Both the position numbers and the translations under genes were made by a program. A stretch of 6,422 nt of DNA, from assembly GCA_005882155.1 (NCBI GenBank), contig VBCQ01000048.1, positions 1 to 6,422 on the forward strand, in the 5' to 3' direction. The notes under the pieces were generated by a model that was not told the DNA's origin, searched no databases, and worked only from the letters and a program-made list of their open reading frames with translations. Below are positions 6,001 to 6,422 of the stretch, piece after piece (the stretch's first letter is position 1; every line of letters begins with the position of its first letter). The stretch comes from Betaproteobacteria bacterium (GTDB lineage Bacteria > Pseudomonadota > Gammaproteobacteria > Burkholderiales > Burkholderiaceae_C).

Positions 6001-6422
6001 CCACAGCGGCTGCGTCCACACCTGCAAGCGGCTGATGACCGTCACGCCATGCGTCACCAGCGGAATGACGACCAGCGCGCAGATCAGATAGCCCCAGGCC
6101 GGCGGGATGTCGAACGCGAGCTCGAGCGCATAGGCCATGATGGCCGCTTCGAGCGCGAAGAAAATGAAGGTGAAGCTCGCGTAGATGAGCGAGGTGACGG
6201 TCGAGCCGATGTAGCCGAAGCCGGCGCCGCGGGTCAGCAGGTCCATGTCGACGCCGTGGCGTGCGGCGTAGCGGCTGATCGGCCAGCCGGCGAGGAAGAT
6301 GATCAGCCCCGTCGCGAGGATCGCCCAGAACGCGTTGACGAAACCGTACTCGACGAGCAACGTCGCGCCGACCGCTTCGAGCACCAGGAACGACGCTGCG
6401 CCGAACGCGGTGTTTGCGACAC
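3034..6422 (-). CDS. NCS1 transporter-like hybrid sensor histidine kinase/response regulator (N-terminus outside window)
   Basis: One uninterrupted frame of 1128 visible residues runs from the right edge to TGA at 3036-3034. The ORF has a GTG at 6384, but the frame stays open and family-like upstream (VANTAFGAASFLVLEA), so the true start lies outside, probably a few dozen residues away. Domain order: NCS1 purine/cytosine-permease-like transporter, residues 1-435, with about 11-12 hydrophobic segments and the motifs GAGFGYIGSTVTS and KINVTNAYAGSLAWSNFF; linker 440-482; cysteine cluster 486-523; membrane helices about 555-576 and 602-622; probable coiled coil 626-665; HisKA with His677 in ISHELRTPLN; HATPase with N795 (N box), D822 in EDTGPGI and G851-G856 in GGTGLGL; receiver with D920, phospho-acceptor D964 and K1015; helical tail 1070-1128. 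There is no separate HPt domain. I infer that the transporter module senses or carries a small ligand and controls autophosphorylation, with the overlapping downstream regulator as output. The ligand is unknown: NCS1 proteins carry nucleobases, hydantoins, allantoin and related compounds, but sensor versions may not transport at all. Confidence 0.93.
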   Translation of the reverse strand, partial: VANTAFGAASFLVLEAVGATLLVEYGFVNAFWAILATGLIIFLAGWPISRYAARHGVDMDLLTRGAGFGYIGSTVTSLIYASFTFIFFALEAAIMAYALELAFDIPPAWGYLICALVVIPLVTHGVTVISRLQVWTQPLWLVLLVVPYVFVFQKNPGVLTELMQFGGADGRGAQFNLQLFGAAMTVGIALITQIGEQVDYLRFMPERTVKNKIRWWAGVLIGGPGWVVPGVIKMLGGALLAYLAISHAVPLERAVDPNQMYLAAYEYVFPRQTWAIAATALLVVISQLKINVTNAYAGSLAWSNFFARLTHSHPGRVVWVVFNTLIALMLMELNVFQALGKVLGLYSNIAISWMMAVVADLVINKPLGLSPKGIEFKRAHLYDINPVGVGAMGLASLLSIAAYLGLLGAMAQAFSALIALVTAFVSAPVIAWFTKGKYYLARQPSSFLPVREGTSTSSVRTGEGGASPHPVRAEPVEALRTRLQTCAVCEREYETDDMAYCPAYLGHICSLCCSLDARCDDMCKPQASWSAQWQAAARAVLPRALWTRLNTELGRYLLLMAIIVPLLGMVFYLIYQHELQQLIDNADGVRQAIAQSVGMGFMKVFAALIVVTAIVTWWLVLTHKSRQVAQEESNRQTQALMHEIESHRRTDEALQQAKRTADLANQAKSRYISAISHELRTPLNSIIGYAQLLDEDETIPPHRKQAVSVIRRGGDHLLSLIEGTLDIARIEGGKLTLEMKPMRFTECVQQIARMFELQAAGKGLAFRHEFNGVIPQVVRTDEKRMRQILINVLGNAVKFTHAGQVVFRLSYAREMALFEIEDTGPGIASAEIEQIFEPFARGSAVSSAASGGTGLGLTISKMLTDLMGGEMTVRSTPNVGSLFRIRLFLPEVRAAVAERELPRVARIGYSGERRCVMVVDNEEVDRDLLANVLTPLGFDVRRAASGHDALALLRECRPDAILMDLAMPGIDGWETIRRMRREKLSDAPLAIVSANAFDKGLDNDVGITPTDFVLKPVRKSELLDWLGRALALEWMHAPAPMIASDAPLPAPVTATSDFVFPTDQRLRELDEMIQLGYFRGIVQLLGQIDAESPACAAFVAHMRELARQFQLEAMTGVLRKARDARVAE
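3060..3064 (-). promoter_or_regulatory. Ribosome binding site of the response regulator
   Basis: On the minus strand AAAGG precedes the ATG at 3053-3051 with a six-base spacer. It lies inside the last codons of the kinase gene and is the reason for preferring this start over the ATG at 3020, whose nearest purine-rich motif (GAGG, 3035-3032) is eleven bases away. Confidence 0.5.
4852..4965 (-). other. Eight-cysteine cluster (putative metal- or redox-binding module) in the sensor kinase
   Basis: Residues 486-523 of the kinase contain eight cysteines in 38 positions: C486-x2-C489, C501, C509-x2-C512-C513, C519 and C523, with the phrases CAVCEREYETDDMAYCPAY and HICSLCCSLDARCDDMC. It lies between the last transporter helix plus linker and the next membrane helix (about 555), so it should be a soluble knob beside the membrane. 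The two CxxC pairs and the spacing look like a zinc-binding or iron-sulphur module, possibly a thiol switch. The cysteine content is seen directly; the metal or redox role is inference. I recall similar CSLCC-type stretches in related transporter kinases but cannot verify it here. Confidence 0.6.
4987..5062. repeat. Inverted pair of a dispersed proteobacterial repeat, inside a coding region
   Basis: Two 27-base arms in opposite orientation lie at 4987-5013 (core CTTCGACAGGCTCAGCCCGA) and 5036-5062 (core CGCACTGAGCTTGTCGAAG). The arms match at 22 of 27 positions when one is reverse-complemented, separated by 22 bases, and could form a long hairpin. A further CGAACGGG at 5069-5076 is the inverse of CCCGTTCG at 5036-5043. 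The sequence is the well-known dispersed element that is normally intergenic in GC-rich proteobacteria and whose spurious translations read PVRAEPVEALR or RQAQPER. Here it is read in frame as part of the kinase linker (about residues 453-479, including HPVRAEPVEALRT). There is no T tract, so a terminator role is not supported. Confidence 0.85.

Noticed and set aside
6382..6384. GTG as the kinase start codon
   Set aside because: The open frame and family-like sequence continue upstream to the window edge (FGAASFLVLEA), and a start here would cut into the first transporter helix.

Overview
The window is GC-rich coding DNA (I judge about two thirds G+C) with almost no non-coding space. Protein families, codon usage and a dispersed repeat of the GCTTCGACAGGCTCAGCCCG type inside a coding region suggest a betaproteobacterium, most likely Burkholderiales. 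This is inference; there is no marker gene in the window.

Layout. On the plus strand, positions 1-940 hold the 3' part of a DUF3999-type exported, membrane-anchored protein. After an 18-base convergent gap, the rest of the window is three minus-strand genes, read right to left: (i) 6422-3034, a very large membrane sensor kinase whose first codons lie beyond the right edge; (ii) 3053-2064, a response regulator with a LuxR-type helix-turn-helix; (iii) 2023-959, a tartrate/D-malate dehydrogenase of the TtuC/DmlA type. Genes i and ii overlap by 20 bases and genes ii and iii are 40 bases apart, so they look like one operon. Its promoter would be outside the window.

The sensor is the notable gene. 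Its first ~440 visible residues form a nearly complete NCS1 (nucleobase:cation symporter-1, purine/cytosine permease) transporter. A low-complexity linker encoded by an inverted-repeat element follows, then a compact eight-cysteine cluster, two more membrane helices, a HisKA/HATPase kinase core (H677), a receiver domain (D964) and a helical tail. It reads as a transporter-coupled phosphorelay sensor, analogous in layout to the sodium/solute-symporter kinases of the CbrA type but built on a different transporter family. The adjacent regulator (phospho-acceptor D73) is the obvious output. The ligand is unknown; the co-directional tartrate/malate dehydrogenase is the only local hint of a metabolic target.

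No RNA genes, CRISPR array, insertion sequence, attachment site or replication origin was seen. No gene-free stretch exceeds 40 bases. Residue numbers for the two truncated genes count from the first complete codon inside the window.
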